Shown here piece by piece: positions 22,406 to 32,081 of a stretch of 64,000 nucleotides of DNA. The notes beneath the pieces are model-generated. The model worked only from the letters and a program-made list of their open reading frames with translations, did not search any database and was not told the DNA's origin. The position numbers and the translations under genes were made by a program. Origin of the DNA: Symsagittifera roscoffensis (Eukaryota; Xenacoelomorpha; Acoela; Convolutidae); assembly GCF_963678635.1 (NCBI RefSeq), contig NC_087063.1:12438368-12502367 (forward strand), written 5' to 3'. Positions within the stretch are counted from its first letter, which is position 1. Each line of letters begins with the position of its first letter.

Positions 22406-23135
22406 GGGATAATTCGCCAATGGAAAATATTTCGCATTAAACTTTCAGCACAAAGCGATCAGCCAAGTATAAAACTATGTTTAGTTGTACTTGCTTTAGA
22501 TTGAAAAACCTGTCAAGCTATGATAGTGGTCTGCGCGCACGGCAGGGGACACGTAGGTCCGGGGACGGAGCCCCCAAATGATCCAAAAAGGTATGAATAA
22601 AACACCCTAGGCATATATATTCTTTGAAAGTCAGAACAATAACTAACAAATTGTTGAATAAAATTCAATTCTGCAAAATGTATCAAAACAAGTAGTTCTA
22701 CTTATCGGAGAGCAAGCCAACACTTGTAAGAGATTTACTAGGTTTACTAGCCAGCAACAAATGTACTTACGGACATTGAAAAACGGTATTTTACAAAAAG
22801 AATTACAAAAAAATTCAGAAACTCGAATGATTAAGTTTTCCAGTTTTCCACCGGGAGCTCCAATAAAAATACCTCAAACAATGAGTATAAAAAAACGCCA
22901 CCCTGTGGAAATTTAAAAAAAATATATTGATTTAAAAATTGTTGAGATAATCAGTAAATTTAGGGTCATTTTTCCCGATACAGAGCCTGTCAACAGAATT
23001 AACGTTTATCAGCAGCACTTGAAACTCGTTGTTTATAGGAAAAAAATCTTCTACCCAATAAGAATAATCATGGCTAATTGAAAATGTAATAGATCAATCA
23101 GAGGAAAACGTTGTTTGTTGGACAAAAAAAACTTA
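22406..23135. other. Spacer, no recognised gene
   Basis: It contains a GC-rich island near 22540-22590 with the small hairpin GGGG-ACGGA-GCCCC. Otherwise it is AT-rich, with nothing I can assign. Confidence 0.35.
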
Positions 23136-23329
23136 CAGAGGCGAAGCAGAGCTTTACACCACTTGCGATACAACACAAACATAACATTGCAAACTAGCAG
23201 ACAGAAGCTGAAAGGAAAACCGTTGATTCGAAAAACAAACTTATCAAAAAAACGATAAAAGCTCCATCTATCAAAAGTTTCTTCATCTATCAAGAAAAAC
23301 CCGATTGAAATTTTTGATTTTTTTAGGTC

Positions 23330-23720
23330 AATTTTGATCGAATTAAGCGAGCAAGCAAGCAGGCTTATTTATGCTCAGCTTAAGCCGTTTACAATATGTT
23401 ATGCGTGCCTAATTTTAAATTTACTCGAGTAAAGTTTGTTTTGGAGTTTTTCATGCAATTTTGATAATCAAAAGCTTCAAAATTCAAAAAATTTCAGCAA
23501 AAAAATGAAACAAGTAATTTTTGATTTATTATGTTTTTTCTTGATTTTCAAGTCACTTTTCTACAAAGACTAATTTATTATGAATGTCGAATACGAACAA
23601 ACTCGAATTTTTCGTTCAGATCCTTTCATCATGCCACTCAGAAAATAGATTAATCTGGAAAAAAAATTGCAGACTATGGTCGGAACATTCTGTGCTACAT
23701 GCACAGTAACCGGCTAATTT
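23330..23720 (-). repeat. Inverted-pair repeat, right member
   Basis: Reverse-complement partner of 16985-17200. The shared blocks are TTTACTCGAGTAAA, GCATAAATAAGCC-like sequence and AGACTATGGTCGGAA. It lies inside copy H of the other family. Confidence 0.6.
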
Positions 23721-24220
23721 TGTTCGATTATGCCTATTTAGTAAAAACAAAACAGCAAATAATTAAAAGTGAGACAAATAAAAACAGCCAAAGGTTCCAC
23801 ATTTTAAAAAACTTCGACGTATTTCAAGAGACGGCACAATCTCTTCATATCTAGCGCCCTCGTTATTCATAAAATCTGATATGTCAAAATCGAGACCAAT
23901 TTAAAAACAATTAAGACAAGTCTCCAGTCAAGGCTTTCTTTTGGCAGAGAGAAGTATGAACCGACAAAACAAAATGCCCAAAAAACGTCAGCCGGATACG
24001 ATATCTCGACCTTCGTAGTGCCAGTTATGCACTGTTTTTTTTTTTCAAAAAAAATTTAAAAAATTGCAAGAGCCAAACAAACACTGGAACAAAATGACCA
24101 ACAGAAATTTCAAAATGAGTATTCGAAAAACAAGAAAGCAATTCAAACCCCACAAATAGTCTATTTTGCGGGAATTAAGGCGAAAAAAATTAAGCAGACA
24201 GATGATAGTCTATCATAGCC

Positions 24221-24297
24221 GAAAGTTCCGACAGGAATTGAACTTCTGGTCTGCGTAGTCTCAAGCATGAGTGCTACCACTGCATCAAATTCATTAA
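24221..24297 (-). repeat. tRNA-like segment
   Basis: The minus strand has GATGCAGTGGTAGCACTCAT (A box) and AGAAGTTCAATTCCTGTCGG (B box) with plausible spacing. It is embedded in copy H and is therefore read as a SINE-type head. Confidence 0.55.
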
Positions 24298-24399
24298 AAG
24301 CTCCTGTGAATTCTGTGAACAATGTTATTGAAGAGAAAAAAGTCCCGCTTGCAACACCCTTGCTTATCGCAAGGGTAATTATCTGGAATACTGACTGCT

Positions 24400-25587
24400 A
24401 AATAGTGTTTTTTTTTCTGAAATTTAATAATCAATCAAAGTTGCTGCTAAAATTTGTGACTTATATTCTTCGTCTTTCGTAGTGAAACCAAAAGTTTGAT
24501 TAACCAACTGAAGTACAGAAAAAAAATTAATGAAAAAAGCAGGCATAAAAATTTAAAAACAAAAAAATTTTAAATTTTTGATTTTTTGTAGAATATTTTT
24601 CTGATTTTTTTAAAACTGTTTCGGACTCGGTAAACAAAGTTTACAAAGCTAATTTTTACGTAGTAAGATTGAATTTTGCACAACTTATAGGAACACTTAT
24701 AGTATTTATAAGGCAAACTTGCTGGATTTTCTCGCTCGAAATTAGACTATATTTCGAATTTTCTCTACTCGGACAAAACTTTCAAAACTAAGAAACAAAT
24801 GTAGATCATTTAAAAAAAAAACTAGCCTAAAGTGGGAACATAATATTTTCAGTATTTTGTGTGTGGGAACACGTTGATTAGACGGTTGCAAAAAAACTTC
24901 AGCAAAAGTAATTGGAATTTGTAGATTTAAAAAAAAACAGAAAATCATAAAGCTTTAGCACATTTTTGTGGAGTTCGATTACATACACCGCTGCAGGAAT
25001 CAGTCACAATGGCTTCAATTTTGGTAAAACTGACTAATATCAGAAAATCGATGCGGTGGAAAAGAAGTTGACAAAAACAAGGAGTGCCATTTAATGCGCA
25101 AGAAGACCAGAATGTTTAGACCAAATTCATAGAAAAACTCCATAAAACATTTTTCCTTTTTCAAATTAGTGTCGAATGTGCGTGGTGTGATGAGAGAATT
25201 TTAAACTGGAAAGACCGGTTGCATGAACCTTCCTAATTAAATTATGCTAGAAAACTTGTTTCTCGCTGAACGCTTGGTTTTCAGAATCACATGAGCTATC
25301 AGCACGAACATATTAAACCAGAACTGTGTTTGACTACATATTTGCAGGCAAATCTTGATTTTTCAAAATACCCAAGTTCGTTTCGTTGCGTAATTCCAGT
25401 GGTAACAACGACGCGGCGCAAGCTATTTCTGAGAGGTTTTCTATGACCTTCTAAAAAAATATGGAGTTGAAGTCTCGTGCACTCAGCGTGTTCGTGAAAA
25501 AATGAAACATGGAAGGCTATAAATTCATAAAGTTGAAGACTATAGATATGCCAATATAACAAGTTTTAAGTTTGTTCAAAACAGATT
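24400..25587. other. Downstream flank of the cardiolipin synthase gene, no other gene recognised
   Basis: AT-rich, with no recognisable ORF or RNA. Any 3' UTR of the minus-strand CRLS1-like gene would lie in its right part. Confidence 0.35.
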
Positions 25588-26346
25588 TCAAATAACGTCC
25601 TCTTTAGCCATTGCAACAAGATATTGAATTGAAGTGACAACCGTAGTTACTGCTGTGAATAGACTCAGACCCGTCAGATAAAACTGCTCAACATATTCGG
25701 GCCAGACCAAATGAAACATTGTGCTCGTTATTAGTAACAACTGCATTCCGGTGTTAATTTTCCCTGTCGTTGTTGGAGTCACCGTCACTGTCGACAATGT
25801 AGGGTCAAAAAATGCCTTCCACGAAAACGGGATTTTACTAGGAAGTGTTTTCATTCGCACACGACATGCTCCGGTAAGTAACATAAGATCTTTCATAATA
25901 GTAAACACTGCTAAATACACGGGTAAATGGTTCAATGAGCATAAAGCGACAAAAACAAAACCTACAAGTAATTTGTCAGCAAGGGGATCTAAAATTGATC
26001 CAAAATTAGACCGTTGCGATGGAAAAGCTCGAGCTATGAAGCCATCCAGTAAGTCAGAACCCCCAGCGATGAAAAATAAAGACAAGGCGCAAGAATGATT
26101 CTCATTTATCAAACTGACAACAATAAAAGGCGTCAGAGCAATTCTAGACAAGCATAAAAAATTAGGAACCGTTGCAACGTTTTCGCGTTTCTCAGATTTT
26201 AATTTTGTGGTAACTGATTTAGGTAGCCACTTCCAACATGTGGATGATAATGCCAATGTTCTACTTGGGCATAGAACACAGCTAGCCTGTCTGACTGAGT
26301 TCACACATTTTCTGCCCAAAACGCTTGAAAGTACTTCAGGGACCAT
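25588..26346 (-). CDS. CRLS1: Cardiolipin synthase (CDP-alcohol phosphatidyltransferase), mitochondrial
   Basis: The enzyme joins CDP-diacylglycerol and phosphatidylglycerol to make cardiolipin in the inner mitochondrial membrane. The 252-residue protein contains the CDP-alcohol phosphotransferase signature DLLDGFIAR followed by GSILDPLAD, giving the full D-x2-DG-x2-AR-x8-G-x3-D-x3-D motif around residues 100-125. Upstream ATVPNFLCLSRIALTPF matches the start of the eukaryotic catalytic domain. Several hydrophobic helices follow. The first ~60 residues are basic and low in acidic residues, as expected for a mitochondrial presequence. An in-frame TAA nine bases upstream and G at -3 and +4 fix the ATG at 26346. 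The frame is intact and without introns, shorter than the ~300-residue human protein mainly at the N-terminus. It could be a naturally intronless gene or an old retrocopy under selection. Confidence 0.9.
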   Translation of the reverse strand: MVPEVLSSVLGRKCVNSVRQASCVLCPSRTLALSSTCWKWLPKSVTTKLKSEKRENVATVPNFLCLSRIALTPFIVVSLINENHSCALSLFFIAGGSDLLDGFIARAFPSQRSNFGSILDPLADKLLVGFVFVALCSLNHLPVYLAVFTIMKDLMLLTGACRVRMKTLPSKIPFSWKAFFDPTLSTVTVTPTTTGKINTGMQLLLITSTMFHLVWPEYVEQFYLTGLSLFTAVTTVVTSIQYLVAMAKEDVI

Positions 26347-26575
26347 TTCGTCTTAAACGAGAAAAAACATATCATTTATCCAACTTCATAGATTAAAAAT
26401 GAAGTGTATGTTAATTGCTAAAGCACAGTAAATTGCTATAACATATTCACGTAAGGCCCCCATATAGAAACATCTAACATTAAAACGACCACTGAAACCT
26501 TTCGAATGACAAGACCAATTTCCTCAAGGATCCCTCAGCGGAAGATACAACCTAACAAGCAAAAGGAAATTGTAA

Positions 26576-26614
26576 CACCGAGGCGAGGCTGAGATTCGAA
26601 CCACTTGGGATACA
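26576..26614 (+). repeat. Left-end marker of dispersed repeat family, copy I
   Basis: GGCGAGGCTGAGATTCGAAC then CACTTGGGATACAA is a diverged form of the left marker. The rest of this copy is short or lost before the LTR starting at 26775. Confidence 0.55.
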
Positions 26615-26774
26615 ACTATGAATGACTATGATTGAAATCAAACGGAATACAATGAAAAAAAAACGTCAAAAAATCGTTTTTGTCAAAAAAATTGCAACAA
26701 AAGCCTAAAACATCTAGAACAAAATTGCCTATTAGAAACTCTACAAAGAGAAAGAGCTATGGAAATGCTATAAA

Positions 26775-27612
26775 TGTAACAATCGCCCGGATGTACATAT
26801 CGACGGAAAATGAAGCTAGGTTATGAAACGACTGGCTAGCGTCTAAACACAGCTTCATATGCTTTTAACCGTCTCTACCAAAGTCAGTTCTGTGTGTTCC
26901 ATTAACATCGGTTCGAAAAAAAATCATTACTGTTGGTGGGCTATCGGCCAGAACACGCAGATTAATCTAGTTACATGCAAAATAGTGAGTCGAGGTCACT
27001 CCTAAAAACAGGGCTACTACTTATTTATTATATTACTATTGTTTTTGTTCAGTAGATAAAACTCATCATATCCATCGGAGATGGATCAACCCTTTCCCTC
27101 AACTCCTAGCTTCTCAATATCTGAAAACGAATTTTAATGTTAGTTAATTCAATTCAGGACATATCCGTAAGCTAAAAGTTGTTACAATGCAGTTTCAGTT
27201 TTCTTCCCGAGAGCCTTCCGATTCTGGAATTCGGACGAGGAGCGGTCATGTCGTCCTTCTGGAAAGATGGTAAAACCCTCCCAATACCCTTTTGAGTTCC
27301 CGGAAATTGTTGTTCGGTAACGATTGTAAAGCTACAGTCGTTACACTCCGGACAGCCTCTATCGTAATCTGAAAATGATTCACTCTTTCTCTTCTTTGTC
27401 TAGAGTCAATGTTGCTGTTTTTTAGCGAAAATCTGTCTGTTCTGATTTTTGCCGCTTTCAGGGTTCGCGAAATTTCAAAGCGTGGCGTGTCATTATTTTC
27501 GGAAGAATTTTTAAAAATTACTTCGTCATCTGCAATTAACCTCTCCCAATTCGCCAAATTGCACGACTTGCACTGTTAATCCATCGAAACTGCTAATTTT
27601 CCCACTCGGATG
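26775..27612 (-). repeat. Solo/extra LTR abutting the 3' LTR of the macro-domain element
   Basis: It begins TGTAACAATCGCCCGGATGT and runs parallel to the LTR at 27613-28513. Shared blocks include ATCGACGGAAAAT, CGACTGGCTA, CAACCCTTTCCC and AATTCAATTCAGGACATA. It is ~840 bp and its right end lacks a clean CA, so it is probably slightly truncated where it meets the next LTR. Strand is given by the neighbouring element. The short open frame at 27246-27557 is inside this LTR and is not a gene. Confidence 0.75.
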
Positions 27613-28513
27613 TGTAACATTCGCCCGGAAGATACATATCGACGGAAAATAAAGCTAGGTCCTAAGACGACTGGCTAACGTCTAAACAGAGCTTTACATG
27701 CTTTTCACCGTCTCTACCAAGCCAGTTCTTTTGGTGGTCTTTTCAACATCGGGTCGACAAAAACGTTACCATTCTCCGGCTTCGACCAGAACGCTTAAAT
27801 CAACTTAATTACATGCAGAAATAGTGAGCTCATGGCTGGGTCTCAGTATCCCCAGACCACGAGGTCACTCCTAAAAACAGGGCTACTACTATTTAATGAA
27901 TTATGATTGTTTTCGCTCAGTAGATAAAAATCATCATCTCCATCGAAGATGGATCAACCCTTTCCCCAACTCCTAGCTTCTCATCCTAGCAAAATGAATT
28001 CAGATGTTAATTAAATTCAATTCAGGACATAATAGGGAAGCTAAAAGTTTATAAAAAATGCTATGAGTTTCAGTCCCGAGACCCCTCCGGATTCTTGAAT
28101 CCGGGGAAATAAGACCTCTATTTTCCTCCAGGAAGGCTGCCTTCTACCCTTCACCGTTGTTCGCAACGGCCTTGCAGCTATTGTAGCGACACAAAAGTTG
28201 CAACTCGGAACGGTCTCTGCTATTTCTGCTCGTCTCTAGTTCCGAGTCTAAGTTTTTCCGTTGTTATCGTCGCAACTACTGTTGTTGTTGTGTTTTATTT
28301 CGGTTTTATGCCAAAATGGTCGCTTCTGTCGTTTCTCAGAAATATGACGTCATTCTTCGAAAAATTAAAAATTTGAACCACCAGAGTATTCTAGCCTTCA
28401 TCGTTTGGCTAATCGTTCCAATAACACTGCTCATCCTTCAAAACTGCTAATTCGAAAGGCTAGCTGCTAAAAATTCGAATCTGCATTTTCGTCCATTCTG
28501 TTCGAATGTCACA
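27613..28513 (-). repeat. 3' LTR of the macro-domain retroelement
   Basis: It is 901 bp, begins TGTAACATTCG on the plus strand and ends CGAATGTCACA, so the termini form an 11-bp imperfect inverted repeat with the usual TG...CA. The minus strand just upstream reads CCGGGGAGTA, a polypurine tract. This sets the element's orientation as minus. Confidence 0.75.
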
Positions 28514-28527
28514 TACTCCCCGGAAAG
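28514..28527 (-). promoter_or_regulatory. Polypurine tract before 3' LTR
   Basis: The minus strand reads TTCCGGGGAGTA immediately before the LTR start TGTGACATTCG. Purine runs at this position prime plus-strand DNA synthesis in LTR elements. Confidence 0.5.
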
Positions 28528-28710
28528 TCCGGTCAATGTCCCCATTGCATCTCGCAATGTTCGTAAAATTGGTACAGTGTCATTGAACATAATTTACAAA
28601 ATGCACGAAATTACTTTTATCCGCGTCATATTGACTCACTGCAGAATATAAATGGCATCAGACTACATCACTATAGCCTTCAAATTTTTTCACTAATCTG
28701 CACAATATCG

Positions 28711-29698
28711 TCAATTGCTTGTTTGTCTCTCAAGGGTTTTCACACAATCCAGACCTCCACAAACGTGACCTTCCAGTCCACAGACTTCCGCCAGACAGCT
28801 ACCAGGTTTGACCCAGTCTTCTGGTCCCCAGCCAGGCAACTCCACTTTGTCTTCCCCGTTGCTCCTAGAGGCTGTTATCATCATATTATATATGATGTTA
28901 AGGTCACGCAGGTTACAGTCTGCATTCAGCTCCCTCTGCATGTCTTGTGTCGCTCGTAGTATCGAGTCAGCATTCGGACTAGGACACCATGATGATCTCT
29001 TCAGTTCCCACACTACCATCAAGCTCGTTCTCAGTAGTTCATCTGAGAATCCCAATCCAAACTCCATTCGTTTGTCGGATTTTGGCACGGAAGGTGCAGT
29101 CACCTTTTCTTCCAAGATAAGTCCCAACTTGGTCTGCGCGCACGCTACTGCCATTCCTTCCTGGATTATCAGATCCCTCAGGTTCGTCATCATGAATACT
29201 TTTTCTTCTTTTGACCTTTTCCTTCCTTCTGAGTCATATTCCCCGCGAGTTAATCCCATCATGCACCAGGCGAACCTTAGTTGTAATTCGGTTCTCACGT
29301 AAGGTACCGCCATGAGAGCGTGTATTTTCGGCGTAGTCCTCATTTCCTCTTCAAAGTACTTCAACACCACTGCTTTCCATGGAAGACTCACTAATTGCTC
29401 GTTCGTTTCCGCCTGCATCTCAGACGACAGACGACGCTAGAGTCCCGTACGCCTTCTGCTTAAGGGTGGTGCTTTGCAACATCGTTTCCAGATAACCTTC
29501 CATGGCACTCTCGTCTTCCAGAGCCATCACATATCCTCTAGCCGAGTTTCGGTACTCCAACATCTCCATGTATCCACCGGCGGGTTCATCTATCGACACA
29601 GTCTCCGACAGTGTCAGTCGGTTATATTTCACTGGGACCAGTTGTCCTACGATACTTCTCTTTCCGTGGTTCATGGGAGACGGTTTAAAGACTTTCAT
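28711..29698 (-). pseudogene. Second 3' ORF of the macro-domain element, unrecognised protein (frameshifted)
   Basis: Two open pieces (29698-29420 and 29418-28711) are collinear with a single protein, as shown by comparison with the related plus-strand copy at 36431-37760. Shared motifs include RNSARGYVMALE / RNTARTWWMALE, KYFEEEMR / REYFQVAMR, VPYVRTELQLRFAW / KPFVRTTGQLIFAW and WCPSPNAD / WCPHPHAN. A frame change near 29420 breaks it here. I do not recognise the family. There is no signal peptide or membrane segment, so it is not an obvious envelope despite its env-like position. This copy stops about 200 bp before the LTR, whereas the other copy runs ~430 codons further. Confidence 0.65.
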
Positions 29699-29710
29699 GG
29701 TACTTTCTCC

Positions 29711-30553
29711 TCATTGGCTGAGTATTTCCGTTTCTAACGTTGCTCCAGTCAGAGTGCTGTCACTCCTTTTGGATTTGTAACCTGTTGACATTATCCCTGC
29801 CATGAGAATGGGTGGCACCATCGCTACATCAGTTAACATTCTGTCCGTGCCAGGCAATTGATAATCACCTTGTCCCAAATCCATGGCTTCTTCGACCCGT
29901 TTCCTTTTCGCTGAAATTACAGCTCTTATCGATATCTCCGAATCCACCTTCGTCTTTCCTGTCCTCCTCGGTATCACTTTACTGCCTAATTTCATCTTCA
30001 TCTCGTTGATCTTATCGATCACCAGTTTCGATCGCATCGTTCCCTTCCTGGTTCTTGACAGATATACCACCTCTCCTTTATCATCCTGCTGTATCATCCT
30101 GATGGGAGAGTTCGCTTCACTTTCGTCAGTGGCTGAGTCAATCAACAACTCACTCAATCTCCCTTCACACTCTTCAAGTTTGTCAAGGACTTCCCGCATC
30201 AATGGTCGGTTGAGACCTACTTTCAAAATGGACTGGATCCCATAGCTCTGAACCACTGTCCAGACTTCTTCCATGAACGCCACTCTGTCCAATCTACATC
30301 CCGTCCTACTTTCATGGCCTCGGTGATGTACTTCCCACTCTTCTTCGTATGCTGCCATCAATAGGACTTCCGTGGGGCGGTCCCCACGGTTGTCATGCCC
30401 CAAGATGTTTATCAGGGCGGTCAGCAACATGACTACCTCTGGGTCCTCCAGAGCGAAGTCTCGATCCATTAGCCGACGATAGATCACATCTATCATCGGT
30501 CCTACATATGCCTCTGCCAAGTCCATCAATTCATTCAAGTTGAAATTATCCAT
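29711..30553 (-). CDS. First 3' ORF of the macro-domain element, unrecognised 280-residue protein
   Basis: Intact frame from ATG (30553) to TGA (29711). The N-terminal ~170 residues are acidic and helix-rich (MDNFNLNELMDLAEAYVG...). The C-terminal part has basic runs (KRKRVEE, RRTGKTK) and ends 10 bp before the ATG of the next ORF. It lies between the macro domain and the 3' LTR. There are no recognised motifs, zinc knuckle or membrane segment. The arrangement of two consecutive soluble-looking ORFs in the env position is unusual for a gypsy-like element. It could be nucleocapsid-like or regulatory, but nothing in the sequence proves this. Confidence 0.6.
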   Translation of the reverse strand: MDNFNLNELMDLAEAYVGPMIDVIYRRLMDRDFALEDPEVVMLLTALINILGHDNRGDRPTEVLLMAAYEEEWEVHHRGHESRTGCRLDRVAFMEEVWTVVQSYGIQSILKVGLNRPLMREVLDKLEECEGRLSELLIDSATDESEANSPIRMIQQDDKGEVVYLSRTRKGTMRSKLVIDKINEMKMKLGSKVIPRRTGKTKVDSEISIRAVISAKRKRVEEAMDLGQGDYQLPGTDRMLTDVAMVPPILMAGIMSTGYKSKRSDSTLTGATLETEILSQ

Positions 30554-30966
30554 ACTGTTCTTCAGATTCGATTTGATTTGATTCCAAGGTTTGACTCAAA
30601 TGAGCAATTAAACGATCAATCAGGATCTAGAAAAGAGGTCACAAATATCACACTTGTCAGTTTCACCTTAACTTCTCGCTAAAATTTGTTTGAAAACAGT
30701 CAGATAAAAAGATTCTTTGTCCTAAAATTTATTAAAATCAATCGGTCTCTAATATTTTGGAATTCGACCTAAGATTGGACAGTCCAAACTTTGGATCTAT
30801 TCCTAAGATCGTCATTCAGTTGTTCATGGTCACTAACCCCTTCTTACTCGAGATCTTAATAACATAACACATAACATAACATAACACAACACACATGTTA
30901 CAAAACTTAGTCTTTTAGCCTAACACCCTCTCGCACGTCACTCAGCCTATACTTAAGTAATATTTC
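30554..30966. other. Spacer between macro domain and 3' ORFs of the retroelement
   Basis: AT-rich, with a short ATAAC/ATAACAC microrepeat at about 30862-30890. No coding content was seen. It may be a remnant of the pol 3' end or an untranslated leader for the 3' ORFs. Confidence 0.4.
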
Positions 30967-32081
30967 TTATGTATATACTTGTATATTAGTATCAGAAAAT
31001 ATCACGTGTACAGGCGCGTACAATTCCCGAGGATGCAGTCGTCCTCTGTTTGGATCGTACACAGGAAGCGAAAGCTCCTTCACTTCCTTTTCCATTAGGA
31101 AGTCTCTCAACCTCGACAAGGACAAGACTAGGTTCTCTGGGTCCACGTGCTGCTTCTCCGTCGCCTTCGTCACCAAGAAGCATATGTATTTTCCAGGTAT
31201 CTGTGACGCCGCTTGAGGTAAGGCCCTGCTACGCCCCCTACTCCTGGTCTTTGCTTCCAAAGGAACTCCACGTTTTTGTATTCTCTCTTAAAATCTTCCG
31301 GTAACGCTGTCCTAAAACTCATGTCTGCTGTGATTGCTATCGCACATGTTCTATTTGTGAGTATGAAATCACTGTCTGTTAGTATTATGTTACTTGAATA
31401 TTCATTTGGTAAGTTAAAATATGACTCAACTACCCTCCCTATGTCAGGTTTCTTAGGTTCTTCGCCTGTTTCTGCTTCTAAGTCTCCTGTCTCTCTTGCT
31501 TTTCTTAATTTTTTTATTTGTAAATTTTCAGTGTGGGTAAATCCTACCCCCGCTCCCCGGACAAAAATATCCATCAACGTCCCCGTCGTTCGCATACCGG
31601 GTATCAAATCGAGATAGGAAGCCGGAATTAGTAGTCGTCCCTCCTGAGGAGCCCAGGAAGGATCTTCTCGTTCGGTTTTCATGTATTTTATGCTTTCACG
31701 ATCTACATCTTGAATCGTGACACTGGTCTCCTTTGTGTCCGACGTCATTTCGTTCAGCCATTCCAAGACACGCAGATTCGTCAAGTCTTGTTCATATGAC
31801 TGCTGTTGCTCGTCGTCAAATTCTACCTCGGGTTTCGATCGATCATCGACCCACTCATCATCATTATCATCGACTATGTCAAGGTCCTGTGACACAGTTA
31901 TTTCTTCTAGACCCACCACTTCTTCCACTATCTTTTTCAGATCTATCCTATCCACTACAAAGTCGTCACCGTAAGGGTTAAATTTTTTTATTGGCCTTGT
32001 CCCGGCGTTCTGTCGAGTCTGTATCGTAAGCGGAAGATCTGGTTCCAAATTCTTGGGACCATCTGTTCGGGATCCTGCCAA
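30967..32081 (-). pseudogene. Retroelement pol 3' region with macro (ADP-ribose-binding) domain, frameshifted
   Basis: The frame 32081-31170 encodes an acidic linker (VDDRSKPEVEFDDE, YEQDLTNLRVLEWLNEM). From about 31400 it encodes the start of a macro domain (DSDFILTNRTCAIAIT, FRTALPEDFKREY). After a one-base frame change between roughly 31190 and 31225 the domain continues in 31260-30967 (KYICFLVTKATEKQ, LVLSLSRLRDFL, KELSLPVYDPNRG, VIFSDTNIQVY). The order and hydrophobic pattern match the TARG1/OARD1-like macro fold, which binds or removes ADP-ribose. The usual Gly-rich catalytic loop is not conserved (PVYDPNRG in place of PRIGCGLD), so ADP-ribose removal is uncertain. Confidence 0.7.

Larger units (their letters stand above)
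23136..24380 (+). repeat. Copy H of the dispersed repeat family
   Basis: The left marker lies at 23136-23173 and the right marker at 24351-24380 (CCCTTGC-TTATC-GCAAGGG hairpin). A tRNA-like segment on the minus strand lies at 24221-24297. The middle is interrupted by the inverted-pair repeat at about 23330-23720. This is the best copy for defining both ends of the family. Confidence 0.6.

Noticed and set aside
27246-27557. 103-codon minus-strand frame
   Set aside because: It lies wholly inside an LTR and has no recognisable domain.
28711-30553. Envelope gene of the macro-domain element
   Set aside because: Position fits, but there is no signal peptide, membrane anchor or Cys-rich ectodomain.
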